The notes beneath the pieces are model-generated. The model did not search any database and had not been told where the DNA came from. It saw nothing but the letters and a program-made list of their open reading frames with translations. Positions 21,676-29,843 of a DNA stretch of 34,263 bases are shown here, one piece after another. A program made the position numbers and the translations under genes. Each line of letters begins with the position of its first letter. Positions within the stretch are counted from its first letter, which is position 1. This stretch comes from Mesorhizobium sp. (GTDB lineage: Bacteria > Pseudomonadota > Alphaproteobacteria > Rhizobiales > Rhizobiaceae). Where the stretch lies: positions 1 through 34,263 of the forward strand of contig JAIPUZ010000037.1 in assembly GCA_022833215.1 (NCBI GenBank), written 5' to 3'.

Positions 21676-23550
21676 ATGGGGCGCATAAGGCGCGGGACCG
21701 TCGTCGGTATCGTTGCGATGGCGCTGCCCCTGGTGGTCGCCGCCGTTGTGGCGGCCAGCTTCTTTCCTGGCGCGGGGCAGCGGCTGGTGACGCTGTTCCT
21801 GATCAATGTCGTCGCCGTCGTCGGCATCGGCGTCTACAGCGGCAATTCCGGCATCATTTCCTTCGGCAATGTCGGGTTCATGGCGATCGGCGCCTATGCC
21901 TCGGGCCTGCTGACCATCAATCCCATCGTGCAGAAGACGGCGTTGCCGAACCTGCCGGAATGGCTGATGGGCTGGGGCGCGCCGTTCCTGCCAGCGCTGC
22001 TGGTCGCGCTCGTGGTCGTGGCGCTGGTGGCGATCGTCATCGGCATTCCTGTGGCAAGGCTCGGCGGTTCGTCCGCCTCGATCTGCACGCTCGGCTTCCT
22101 CGTCATCGTCCATGTCGTGCTGGTCGCCTCCAGCGATTTCACCCGCGGCAGCCAGACTTTCTTCGGCATTCCGCGCGCGGTGAACCTGTGGGTGGCGCTG
22201 CCCTTCGCGATCCTCGCGGTCGCCATCGCCCGCATCTACCGCGACAGCACAGCGGGCATGAAGCTGCGCGCATCGCGCGAGGATGAGATCGCCTCCATCG
22301 CGGTCGGCGTCGATGTCCGGCTCCACCGCTTCCTCGCCTGGGTGCTGGGCGCGATCATTTCCGGCGCGGCGGGCGTGCTCCTCGCCCATTTCATCGGCGC
22401 CTTCTCACCCAAGGACTTCTATTTCAACCTCACTTTCATGCTGCTCGCCATGCTGATCCTGGGCGGCATCACCACCGTCTCCGGCGCGGTCGTCGGCACG
22501 GCGGTGATCATGGTCGTCGTGGAACTGCTCCGGAAACTGGAAGGCGGCGTCGATCTCGGCTTCCTCTCCCTGCCGACGGTCTTCGGCCTTACAGATATCG
22601 GCATCGGCCTTGCCATCCTCCTCGTCATGTACCGCCTGCAGGACGGCCTGCTCGGCGTGCGCGAGCTCGACGAACAAGTGCCGTTCCTCAAGCGGCTTGC
22701 CGCCGGTGGCGGCAGGCCCGTGGCGCAGCAACCGTCCAGCGTCGCGGTTGCGGAAGAGGGTACGTTGCGCGTCGAGAAGGTCGGCAAACGCTTTTCGGGT
22801 CTCGTCGCGCTGGAAAATGCCGATTTCGAAATTCGCCCCGGCCTCGTGACCGGCCTGATCGGTCCGAACGGCGCGGGCAAGTCCACCCTCATCAACAGCG
22901 TCTCCGGCGTCGTGCCGCCATCGACAGGGCGGGTGATGATCGACGGGACGGATGTCGCTTCGCTCCCCGTCCATCGGGTGCCGGTCGCGGGCCTTGCCCG
23001 CACCTTCCAGAACATCCGCCTCTTCAGGAACCTCACCGTGCTGGAAAACGTCACCGTCGCCGCAAGTGCGGTGGCGGAGGGTCGCGATCCGGTGGAGCTT
23101 GCCCGCGAGGCGCTGGCCGAGGTCGGCCTCGGCGACGTCGCGGACCAGCTTGCCGGCACGCTCTCCTACGGTGCGCAGCGGCGTCTGGAGATCGCCCGCG
23201 CGCTGGCCCTGAAGCCGCGCTACCTGCTGCTCGACGAGCCTGCCGCCGGCATGAACCCTGCCGAGACGCAGGAGCTGATGACGGTGCTCGACCGTATCCG
23301 CACCAGGCATCGCCTCGGCCTGCTGGTTGTGGAGCACGATCTCAAGCTCATCATGCGGCTCTGCGACATCGTCGTCGTGCTCAACAAGGGCCAGCAGATC
23401 GCCATCGGCACGCCGGCCGAGATCCAGGCAAACCCGGCCGTGATCGAAGCCTATATCGGCCGCCGCCGCTCGGCCAAGCCACGCACGCAGCCCGTTATCG
23501 AAGCCGAAGCGCCGGATTTCGATCCGGATGCCGCCGGCAAGCCCGCATAA
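21676..23550 (+). CDS. Branched-chain amino acid-type ABC transporter, fused permease (LivM) and ATPase (LivG)
   Basis: A 624-residue fusion. Residues about 1-325 are the LivM permease, with about eight to ten helices and the family stretches GIYSGNSGIISFGNVGFMAI-like (written here as GNSGIISFGNVGFMAIGAYA) and LRASREDEIASIAVGVD. A linker of about 35 residues follows (after GVRELDEQVPFLKRL). Then comes a complete LivG ATPase: Walker A GPNGAGKST at about 396, the Liv-typical GLARTFQNIRLF, signature LSYGAQRRLEIARAL at about 496, Walker B YLLLDEPAAGMNP at about 516, and VVEHDLKLI at about 550. LivM-LivG fusions are known in alpha- and betaproteobacteria. I chose ATG 21676 because GGGAG lies 7 bases before it. 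ATG 21670 is the alternative. The transporter lies opposite an amine/amide catabolic cluster, so the substrate need not be a branched-chain amino acid. Confidence 0.93.
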   Translation: MGRIRRGTVVGIVAMALPLVVAAVVAASFFPGAGQRLVTLFLINVVAVVGIGVYSGNSGIISFGNVGFMAIGAYASGLLTINPIVQKTALPNLPEWLMGWGAPFLPALLVALVVVALVAIVIGIPVARLGGSSASICTLGFLVIVHVVLVASSDFTRGSQTFFGIPRAVNLWVALPFAILAVAIARIYRDSTAGMKLRASREDEIASIAVGVDVRLHRFLAWVLGAIISGAAGVLLAHFIGAFSPKDFYFNLTFMLLAMLILGGITTVSGAVVGTAVIMVVVELLRKLEGGVDLGFLSLPTVFGLTDIGIGLAILLVMYRLQDGLLGVRELDEQVPFLKRLAAGGGRPVAQQPSSVAVAEEGTLRVEKVGKRFSGLVALENADFEIRPGLVTGLIGPNGAGKSTLINSVSGVVPPSTGRVMIDGTDVASLPVHRVPVAGLARTFQNIRLFRNLTVLENVTVAASAVAEGRDPVELAREALAEVGLGDVADQLAGTLSYGAQRRLEIARALALKPRYLLLDEPAAGMNPAETQELMTVLDRIRTRHRLGLLVVEHDLKLIMRLCDIVVVLNKGQQIAIGTPAEIQANPAVIEAYIGRRRSAKPRTQPVIEAEAPDFDPDAAGKPA

Positions 23551-23568
23551 TCACCAGAGGAGCATAGA

Positions 23569-24723
23569 ATGAAAGCGACACTGAAGGTTCTTTTCCTGTC
23601 CACCGCGCTCGGCGTGCTCGCCGTTCCGGCGCTTGCCGAAGACCTCGTGGTCGGGCTTGCGACCGCGCAGACCGGCGGTCTCGCGCCCTATGACCAGCCC
23701 TCGCTGAAGGGCCTCCAGATGGCGGTCGATGAAATCAACGCGGCCGGCGGCATCGCCGGCAAGTTCCCGATCAAGCTCGTCGCCAGGGATACCCGCTCGG
23801 ATGCCGCCCAGACCGCGCTCGTCGCGCAGGAACTGGTCGACGAGGGCATCAGCATCCTGATCACGCCCTGCGATGCCGACCCGTCCATCGCCGCCGGCCA
23901 GATCACGCAGGCAGCGCAGATCCCCGCCTTCTCCTTCTGCGCCACGACGCCGACCATGCCGCTCGCCGTTGGCGACTACATGTTCGGCAACTATCCGGCT
24001 GACAACGTGCAGGCTGCGGTGCTGGCGAATTATGCCAGGGACAAGGGTTTCAGCACGGCCTATGTGCTTAAGTCGCCGGACACTGCCTATACGCTGAAGC
24101 TGCCGGAATATTTCGTCACCAGCTTCAAGGGCAAGGGCGGCGAGGTTGTCGGCGAGGGCACCTACAGCATGGGCCAGCAGGATTTCTCCGCCGAGGTCAC
24201 CAAGATCAAGGCGCTGAACCCGGCGCCCGACGTCATCATGACGGCCGCTTATGAGCCCGATTTCCCGGCCTTTATCCGCCAGCTTCGCGGCGCCGGCGTC
24301 ACGACGCCGATTCTCGGCAGCGACGGCATCGATTCCCCGACCACCTTCGGCCTCGGCCAACTGGTCGACGGCGTCGTCTTCACCACGGCGGGTTTCGCCG
24401 TTGAGGGCAGCCCGCTGGCCGCCTTCAACGAAAAGCACAAGGCCAGGTTCGGTCAGGACCCGGATACCGTCTACATCGCCAATGGCTACGATCTCGGCAA
24501 GGTCATCGAAGCGGCCGTCACCAAGGCCGACAGCGTCGAGCCGACGGCGATCCGCGAGGCTGTCGCCGGACTGGAAAATGTCGAGGGCGTCACCGGCAAG
24601 ATCAGCTATGCCGGCACGCAGGGCATGCCGTTGCGCTCTGTCTCGCTGGTGCGCATCGAGGGGGGCAACCGCTCGCTGGTCAGCCAGGGTGTCCCGGCTG
24701 CCGAGGACGTTCCGGCGCCGTGA
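23569..24723 (+). CDS. Liv-type ABC transporter substrate-binding protein (LivK-like)
   Basis: A 384-residue periplasmic binding protein of the type I (Leu/Ile/Val-binding) fold. The signal peptide is at about 1-23 (ends VPALA, mature EDLVVGLATAQTGGLA). Core patterns are LKGLQMAVDEINAAGGIAGK, FPIKLVARDTRSDAAQTALV, QELVDEGISILITPCDAD (a CDAD/SFCAT cysteine pair is unusual), MGQQDFSAEVTKIKALNPAP and YIANGYDLGKVIEAA. AGAGGAG precedes the ATG by 6-8 bases. Its position after livMG and before livF means the binding protein is not first in the operon. A strong hairpin follows the stop. Confidence 0.94.
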   Translation: MKATLKVLFLSTALGVLAVPALAEDLVVGLATAQTGGLAPYDQPSLKGLQMAVDEINAAGGIAGKFPIKLVARDTRSDAAQTALVAQELVDEGISILITPCDADPSIAAGQITQAAQIPAFSFCATTPTMPLAVGDYMFGNYPADNVQAAVLANYARDKGFSTAYVLKSPDTAYTLKLPEYFVTSFKGKGGEVVGEGTYSMGQQDFSAEVTKIKALNPAPDVIMTAAYEPDFPAFIRQLRGAGVTTPILGSDGIDSPTTFGLGQLVDGVVFTTAGFAVEGSPLAAFNEKHKARFGQDPDTVYIANGYDLGKVIEAAVTKADSVEPTAIREAVAGLENVEGVTGKISYAGTQGMPLRSVSLVRIEGGNRSLVSQGVPAAEDVPAP

Positions 24724-24732
24724 TCCGCAAGC

Positions 24733-24762
24733 AACGCCCTCCGGCGCGGGCCGGAGGGCGTT
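24733..24762 (+). terminator. Strong intra-operon hairpin after the Liv binding-protein gene
   Basis: AACGCCCTCCGG (24733-24744), a 6-base loop, CCGGAGGGCGTT (24751-24762): a perfect 12-bp stem 9 bases after the stop codon. No T-run follows (CCTACC), so it is more likely a 3' end stabiliser or partial, Rho-type stop than an efficient intrinsic terminator. livF lies 50 bases beyond. Confidence 0.65.
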
Positions 24763-24811
24763 CCTACCCGCTATGTGGCCGGGGCCGGGCGCCGCGGCGA
24801 GGATTTGCCCG

Positions 24812-25546
24812 ATGACGCATGAAAAGCACGATGAGCCCCCCCTGCTGGAAGTCGGCGGCCTCAAGGTCGCCTATGGACCCGTCGAGGCACTGAAGGGCGT
24901 CGACCTCACGGTCCGCCGCGGCCAGATCGTCACCCTCCTCGGCGCGAACGGCGCGGGCAAGAGTTCGACGCTCAATTCGCTCGTCGGCCTCGCCGCCAAG
25001 AAGGCCGGACGGGTGACCTTCGCGGGCCGGGACATCTCCGCGCTGCCGCCGGAAATGATCGTGCGCATGGGTATGACGCTGACGCCCGAGGGACGCCGAG
25101 TCTTCCCGACGCTGACGGTCGACGAGCACCTTCTCCTCGGCGGTGTCATGCACAAGGCCCGCGGCGAGATCGACGCGGTGCGCGAGGACATGCTTTCGCG
25201 CTTTCCCATCCTCAGGGAGCGCTTGCATCAGAAGGCAGGGTCGCTCTCGGGCGGCGAACAGCAGATGCTGGCGATTGCCCGTTCGATGATGTCCTCGCCC
25301 GATCTCCTGCTTCTCGACGAGCCGTCGCTCGGCCTTGCACCGCAGATCGTCGACCAGATCTTCGAGCTGATCGCGGGCCTGCGTGAGCGGGGTCTGACGA
25401 TCCTCCTCGTCGAGCAGAACGTCGCGCTGTCGCTGGAAATCGCCGATGCCGGCTATGTCATGGCGAATGGACTCATCGTCCTGTCGGGCTCTTCTGCCGA
25501 GCTGCGCAATTCCACTGAAATCCAGGGCGCTTATCTGGGCGCGTGA
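24812..25546 (+). CDS. Liv-type ABC transporter ATP-binding protein (LivF-like)
   Basis: A 244-residue ATPase. Walker A is GANGAGKSS at about 44-52. LivF-specific features are MTLTPEGRRVFPTLTVDEHL, signature LSGGEQQMLAIARSMMSSP, Walker B LLLLDEPSLGLAP and the switch His position replaced by Gln-Asn in LLVEQNVALSLEIA, normal for LivF. ATG 24812 (MTHEKHDEPPLLEV) directly precedes the first strand of the domain. The longer open frame upstream runs through livK in another frame. It partners the LivG half of the fusion to form the ATPase heterodimer. Confidence 0.93.
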   Translation: MTHEKHDEPPLLEVGGLKVAYGPVEALKGVDLTVRRGQIVTLLGANGAGKSSTLNSLVGLAAKKAGRVTFAGRDISALPPEMIVRMGMTLTPEGRRVFPTLTVDEHLLLGGVMHKARGEIDAVREDMLSRFPILRERLHQKAGSLSGGEQQMLAIARSMMSSPDLLLLDEPSLGLAPQIVDQIFELIAGLRERGLTILLVEQNVALSLEIADAGYVMANGLIVLSGSSAELRNSTEIQGAYLGA

Positions 25547-25568
25547 CCGGCAAGAAGGAAAACTACCC

Positions 25569-26456
25569 ATGGACATGTTCCTGCAGCAATTGGTCAACGC
25601 GCTGAGCCTTGGCGGCACCTATGCCCTGCTGGCGCTCGGCCTTGCCGTGGTCTTTTCTATTATGGGGCTGATCAATTTCGCCCATGGCGAGCTGATGACC
25701 GCCGCCGGTTATGGCCTCTGCTTCGCCCTTCTCCTCGGCCTGCCTTTTGGTCTTGCTGTCATTTGCGCGCTGACAGTGGCGATTGTGCTGGTGCTGCTGA
25801 TGGAACGCATCGCTTTCCGCCCCGTGCGCGGTGCGAATGGCACCACCCTGCTGCTGACCAGCTTTGCTGTCAGCGCCATTCTTCGCGTCCTGTTCCAGAA
25901 CTTCATCTCGGCTCGTCCCAAGCCAGTGCCGATGCCGATCAGTCTTTCCGGTACGATCGAGATTGGTGGCCTGCATATCGGCGTTATCCAGGTGACTTCC
26001 ATCCTCGTCACAGTCATCATGCTGGCCGGCCTGAATCTCTTCCTGCGCTCCACCGTGCTCGGCCGCGCCATGCGGGCGGCATCCGAAGATTTCGCGATCG
26101 TCCGTCTGATGGGTATCCGCGCCAATGCCGTTGTCGCGACCGCCTTCGCTATTTCCGGTCTTCTGGCGGGAGTTGCCGGTATCCTCTGGGTCGCTCAGCG
26201 TGGCAGTGTCGACCCGCTGATGGGGTTCCTGCCTCTTCTGAAGGCTTTCATCGCTGCGATCATCGGCGGCCTCGGCAGTCTCTCGGGTGCTGTCGCCGGT
26301 GGCTTCCTGCTCGGCTTCATCGAAGTCTTCCTGCAGGCTTACCTGCCGGAAAGCATGCTCAGCTATCGCGACGCCTTCACCATTCTTCTGGTGATCGCCG
26401 TCCTGCTCTTTGCACCCCACGGCCTGCTTGCTCGCAAGACAGTTGTAAAACTCTGA
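25569..26456 (+). CDS. Liv-type ABC transporter permease (LivH-like)
   Basis: A 295-residue membrane protein with about eight helices. Family patterns are LSLGGTYALLALGLAVVFSI, MGLINFAHGELMTAAGYGL, a central AMRAASEDFAIVRLMGI (EAA-like coupling loop) and AFIAAIIGGLGSLSGAVAGG near the C-terminus. AAGGAAAA precedes the ATG by 6 bases. It is the last transporter gene, in the unusual order MG-K-F-H. By eye its codons end in T more often (GGT, CTT, GCT, GTT) than those of livMG, which may point to a separate origin. Confidence 0.93.
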   Translation: MDMFLQQLVNALSLGGTYALLALGLAVVFSIMGLINFAHGELMTAAGYGLCFALLLGLPFGLAVICALTVAIVLVLLMERIAFRPVRGANGTTLLLTSFAVSAILRVLFQNFISARPKPVPMPISLSGTIEIGGLHIGVIQVTSILVTVIMLAGLNLFLRSTVLGRAMRAASEDFAIVRLMGIRANAVVATAFAISGLLAGVAGILWVAQRGSVDPLMGFLPLLKAFIAAIIGGLGSLSGAVAGGFLLGFIEVFLQAYLPESMLSYRDAFTILLVIAVLLFAPHGLLARKTVVKL

Positions 26457-26607
26457 TGAAAGTCACGGGAGGCCATCGTCCATCAGCCAATAATTTTGCG
26501 ACGCCCCTGCATCTGCCGCAACGCGAGGTGTCCAACGCAGCATCGCCGCCAGCAGGGATCGGCTGACGCCGAGCGGTTCACAGGGGCCTCGGTTTCGGGT
26601 CGGGCTC

Positions 26608-27666
26608 TCAGGGGCTCACCAGAAGCTCCAGCCAGGTGTCCATGAAACGCATACGCTTGCGCTCATCCAGAAACACCAGCGCTGCCGGCCCCAGCGGGAC
26701 GACGTTGGCAGACAGGTCGGCCTCATGTTGCGGCCCCTGCTCCGTATGGGGAAACAACGCCGTCTTTCCGATCAGTGCCTGCCCTTGCGAAGACAGAACA
26801 AAATCGACAAAGGCGTGCGCGCCTGCCGGGTTGCGCGCCGTCCGTGGGATCATCATCGTGCGCAGCAACGCAACTCTGTAATCATCAGGCTCGGTGAGCG
26901 TGAGCCCGTAGCGCTCAGCTTTCTCAAGCACGGATTCGGATCGCGCCAGGCTGTAGCCTATCGCGGCATCGCCCCTTCCAAGCGCATCCAGCATGGAACC
27001 GGCATCGGGCGACAATTGCGCTTCGATGGCGCCCAGGCTGCGCAGCAGGCGCCAGTACAAGGGCGAAGCATGGGAATCGAATGTAGCGAACACATATCCC
27101 AGACCATCGAGACCGATATGATTGGTGATGACGCGCTTGCGGAAACGCTCGTTCTTTTCCTCCAGCAGAAGTGTCAGCTGATAACGCGAGCTGGCCATTT
27201 CATCCGGCCGGACAAGCTTCGGATTGTAGGCGATCACCACGGGCTCATATGTGAAACCGAACAACTCCCGGCGCCACTGGACCCAGCCGGGCAGCCTTTC
27301 GACCACAGATGAATTGTGGGCGATGGCATAGCCGTCATTGACGAGTTTTACCTGTCGATCGACCGCACCGCTGATCACCACATCCGGACCATGACCGGAT
27401 GCGGGAGACGACACGACCGAGTGGCTGAGCAAAGCCGCGCTCATGATCTCAAGCCGCACCTCGAAAGCAGGATGGCCGGAAACGAAGCCGGCGATCAGCC
27501 GGCGCAGTGTGTCTTCCTCACCATCTGCCTGTATGGTGAGAACGGAAGGGGCTTCCGGAGACGAACGGCCGGCTCCTGCAAGCAGGCTGAACGCAACCGT
27601 ACCGGCCAGCAACAGCAGAGCCAGAAGCGACACCGCAAGCCATGGTGAGAAGAACCTCGTCGTCAT
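26608..27666 (-). CDS. Periplasmic/extracellular solute-binding protein linked to a two-component system
   Basis: A 352-residue protein. An N-terminal hydrophobic segment is at about 9-30 (WLAVSLLALLLLAGTVAFSL), serving as a signal peptide or anchor without an obvious lipobox Cys. Then comes a type 2 periplasmic binding fold similar to the iron/2-aminoethylphosphonate/phosphoglycerate (AfuA/PgtC-like) group: VLTIQADGEEDTLRRLIAGF, GPDVVISGAVDRQVKLVNDG, FGFTYEPVVIAYNPKLVRP, GDAAIGYSLARSE, HAFVDFVLSSQGQALIGKTA. Its start overlaps the kinase stop (ATGA), and no permease or ATPase gene adjoins it on this strand. A sensing role, presenting ligand to the kinase, is therefore more likely than transport. 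Comparable arrangements are known for PgtABC-type and TctCDE-type systems. Confidence 0.85.
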   Translation of the reverse strand: MTTRFFSPWLAVSLLALLLLAGTVAFSLLAGAGRSSPEAPSVLTIQADGEEDTLRRLIAGFVSGHPAFEVRLEIMSAALLSHSVVSSPASGHGPDVVISGAVDRQVKLVNDGYAIAHNSSVVERLPGWVQWRRELFGFTYEPVVIAYNPKLVRPDEMASSRYQLTLLLEEKNERFRKRVITNHIGLDGLGYVFATFDSHASPLYWRLLRSLGAIEAQLSPDAGSMLDALGRGDAAIGYSLARSESVLEKAERYGLTLTEPDDYRVALLRTMMIPRTARNPAGAHAFVDFVLSSQGQALIGKTALFPHTEQGPQHEADLSANVVPLGPAALVFLDERKRMRFMDTWLELLVSP

Positions 27667-29048
27667 CGCTGGCCCCTCCGGTCCGGCCAGCGCAACTCGA
27701 CCTGCAATCCGCCACCTTCCCTGTCCAGAAATTCCAGCCTGCCGCCGCTCGCCTCGACCACGGAAGACACGATGGACAGTCCGAGGCCCGACCCCTGCGC
27801 CATGTTCGATGCCGATCCGCGCCAGAACCGTTCGCGCAGATAGGTTTTCTCATAGTCGGGTATGCCCGGACCACGATCCATTACACGCACCACCAGTTCG
27901 CCGGCTTCATGCGCGAAGCAAATCCGGACCTCGCCTCCTGAATAGCGCAGCGCATTCTCGATGAGGTTGCGAAGCAGTTCGCGCAAGGCAACCGGCGCAC
28001 CGGACACCATAGGGGGCTCGTTTTCCCGCAAGCCGCTGTCGTCGATGACGATCCGGTCAGCCTCCACCGGGTCCATATGCGCAAGCAAGTCGTTGATCAG
28101 CGCTTCAAGATCGGTGGATCTCGGCGCTGTCGTTTCCTGCTGGTGCATGACGGTAGCTTCACTGAGAAGCTGGTTCACGATCTGACTGGCCGCGACCGCA
28201 TTTGCATGTATGCGGCTCACGCGCTTGTGCAGAAGCTCCGTGTCGGTTTCATCCATGGCCAGTTCCGCCTGCGCCCGCAAGGAGGCCAGCGGGGTGCGGA
28301 CCTGATGAGCGGCATCCGCGACGATCATCCGCAATCGCTGGAGATTGCTTTTCAGCCGCCACATGAAATCATTCAGGCTGTGCACGAGCGGCGCCAGCTC
28401 CTGCGGTACCGCTGCCCTGATTCCGGACAGATCGGTAGGCTCGCGCTGACGCAATTCCTCCCGCAGGCTCCTGAAGGGCGCAAAGGCGCGGTTAAGCCCG
28501 AAGAACACAAGCAGCAAAGCCAGCGAGGCAATGCCCAGATTGGCAAAAAAGGCATTGCGGAAGATTTCGGCCGCCAGCGCCTGCCTCGCTTCCAGCGTCT
28601 CCCCCACCATGATGGTCGTCCATCCGGAAACCTCGGCGCTCGAAATATAGGTTCCAACCCTGACCAGTCTGATCGGCGTGCCCCGGTAGGTGGTTTCCTG
28701 AAAATGCGGCTCAGACGAAGTCGCTTCCCCAAGATCGAAGCCGAGGTCCGCATAGCCGGTCAGGAACGCATTGTCCGGACCGGAAACGCGGTAGAACACA
28801 CGCGTGACATGCGAGCGTCCCAGAATGGCAAGCGCCGCATAGGGCATATCCACGGTCACGCCGTTCTGATCCACCTGCACCGCATCTGAAATGGTGAGCG
28901 ACGCAGCTTCCAGAACCCTGTCGAAAGCCTCGTTTGAGGCTTTCGCGGCATAATTCCCCGCACTGATCCCGACGATCGCGGCAAGAACGCCCAGCATGAC
29001 GACGGCGGCGCCGAGAATGCGTCTCCTGACGGAATAGCCGGATGTCAT
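27663..29048 (-). CDS. Sensor histidine kinase, TctE-like
   Basis: A 461-residue membrane kinase. TM1 is at about 11-31. The periplasmic domain at about 32-163 resembles the 2CSK_N sensor of TctE-type kinases (ASNEAFDRVLEAASLTISDA, then DMPYAALAIL, VFYRVSG). TM2 is at about 168-187. A HAMP-like linker follows. The dimerisation helix has the phospho-accepting His248 in DAAHQVRTPLASLRAQAEL, then N box LLRNLIENALRYSGG, G1 DRGPGIPDYE, F box ERFWRG, and G2 GSGLGLSIV. It is translationally coupled on both sides (4-base ATGA overlaps with the response regulator and the binding protein genes). Confidence 0.94.
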   Translation of the reverse strand: MTSGYSVRRRILGAAVVMLGVLAAIVGISAGNYAAKASNEAFDRVLEAASLTISDAVQVDQNGVTVDMPYAALAILGRSHVTRVFYRVSGPDNAFLTGYADLGFDLGEATSSEPHFQETTYRGTPIRLVRVGTYISSAEVSGWTTIMVGETLEARQALAAEIFRNAFFANLGIASLALLLVFFGLNRAFAPFRSLREELRQREPTDLSGIRAAVPQELAPLVHSLNDFMWRLKSNLQRLRMIVADAAHQVRTPLASLRAQAELAMDETDTELLHKRVSRIHANAVAASQIVNQLLSEATVMHQQETTAPRSTDLEALINDLLAHMDPVEADRIVIDDSGLRENEPPMVSGAPVALRELLRNLIENALRYSGGEVRICFAHEAGELVVRVMDRGPGIPDYEKTYLRERFWRGSASNMAQGSGLGLSIVSSVVEASGGRLEFLDREGGGLQVELRWPDRRGQR

Positions 29049-29719
29049 GCGCCGTCCCGCAGACGCGCGCTGTAACCTTCGCCGCGATGCGTGAGAATCT
29101 CGATTTCGGCACCGTCCAGCTTCTTGCGGAGCCGCGACACATAGACCTCGACCGCATTGGGCGCGACCTCGTCATCGAGGCTGAAAAGCTGGTCCAGAAG
29201 CCGCTCCTTGGTAACCAGCGCATTGATATTGCCCAGCAAAATCTCGAGAAGGCCCAGTTCCCTGCGCATCAGGGTAACGCGCCTTCCGTCGACCTCCACG
29301 GTACGTGCGCGCGTGTCGAGAACAAGATTGCCGAATGTGATGGTGCTTGCGGGGATACCCAGCGGCCTTCGCATCAGGGCACGCACACGCGCGGTCAGTT
29401 CGCGCAGATCGAACGGCTTTACCAGATAGTCGTCTGCGCCCAGATCGAGCAAGCTCACCTTGTCGTCGATTTCGGACCGTGCGGTGATGATGAGCACGGG
29501 GGTCTTGTCCCGCTTGCGACGCAGATGCTCCAGAATGGAGAATCCGTCACGTCCGGGCAGCATGACATCCAGGATGATGACATCGAACACGATGGTGTCG
29601 ATCAGCGTCAGCGCATCATCGCCATCGATCACCCAATCGACCGCATAACCGCTTTTCTTCAGCGTGGCCTGAACCGCATCGCCCAGATCGACCGTGTCCT
29701 CGACAAGCAGTATCCGCAT
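29045..29719 (-). CDS. OmpR/PhoB-family response regulator, TctD-like
   Basis: A 224-residue regulator. The receiver domain is at 1-115, with the acidic pocket in LLVEDTVDLG, the phospho-acceptor Asp51 in VIILDVMLPGRDG, the Thr/Ser switch in PVLIITARSE and Lys in DDYLVKPFDLREL. The winged-helix DNA-binding domain is at about 125-220 (LMRRELGLLEILLGNINALV, VEVYVSRLRKKLD, LTHRGEGYSARL). It is the first gene of the minus-strand trio and lies 124 bases from the divergent phnD. The direct repeat in that gap is a likely binding site. Confidence 0.95.
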   Translation of the reverse strand: MRILLVEDTVDLGDAVQATLKKSGYAVDWVIDGDDALTLIDTIVFDVIILDVMLPGRDGFSILEHLRRKRDKTPVLIITARSEIDDKVSLLDLGADDYLVKPFDLRELTARVRALMRRPLGIPASTITFGNLVLDTRARTVEVDGRRVTLMRRELGLLEILLGNINALVTKERLLDQLFSLDDEVAPNAVEVYVSRLRKKLDGAEIEILTHRGEGYSARLRDGA

Positions 29720-29730
29720 CTATGTCCGCT

Positions 29731-29754
29731 TTTCTGACAGGCTGGTGACAGAAA
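29731..29754. promoter_or_regulatory. Repeat in the regulator/phnD gap, candidate response-regulator site
   Basis: TGACAG occurs at 29735-29740 and 29746-29751, an 11-base period typical of tandem OmpR-family half-sites. The block is also flanked by the inverted pair TTTCTG (29731-29736) and CAGAAA (29749-29754). It lies 12-35 bases before the regulator start and 90-113 bases before phnD, so it could control both directions. Confidence 0.45.
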
Positions 29755-29843
29755 CTCTCTATAGGCTTCAATTCCGGTCGGCAAATAGCAGCTTCGCTAT
29801 GGGGCAGAGCCGCCGGCAAATGTATGAGGAGGAAGACCTGCCA

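Noticed and set aside
23551-24864. A 437-codon minus-strand open frame opposite the Liv binding-protein gene.
   Set aside because: Antisense shadow, no start signal or family. The plus strand has signal peptide and Liv-binding motifs.
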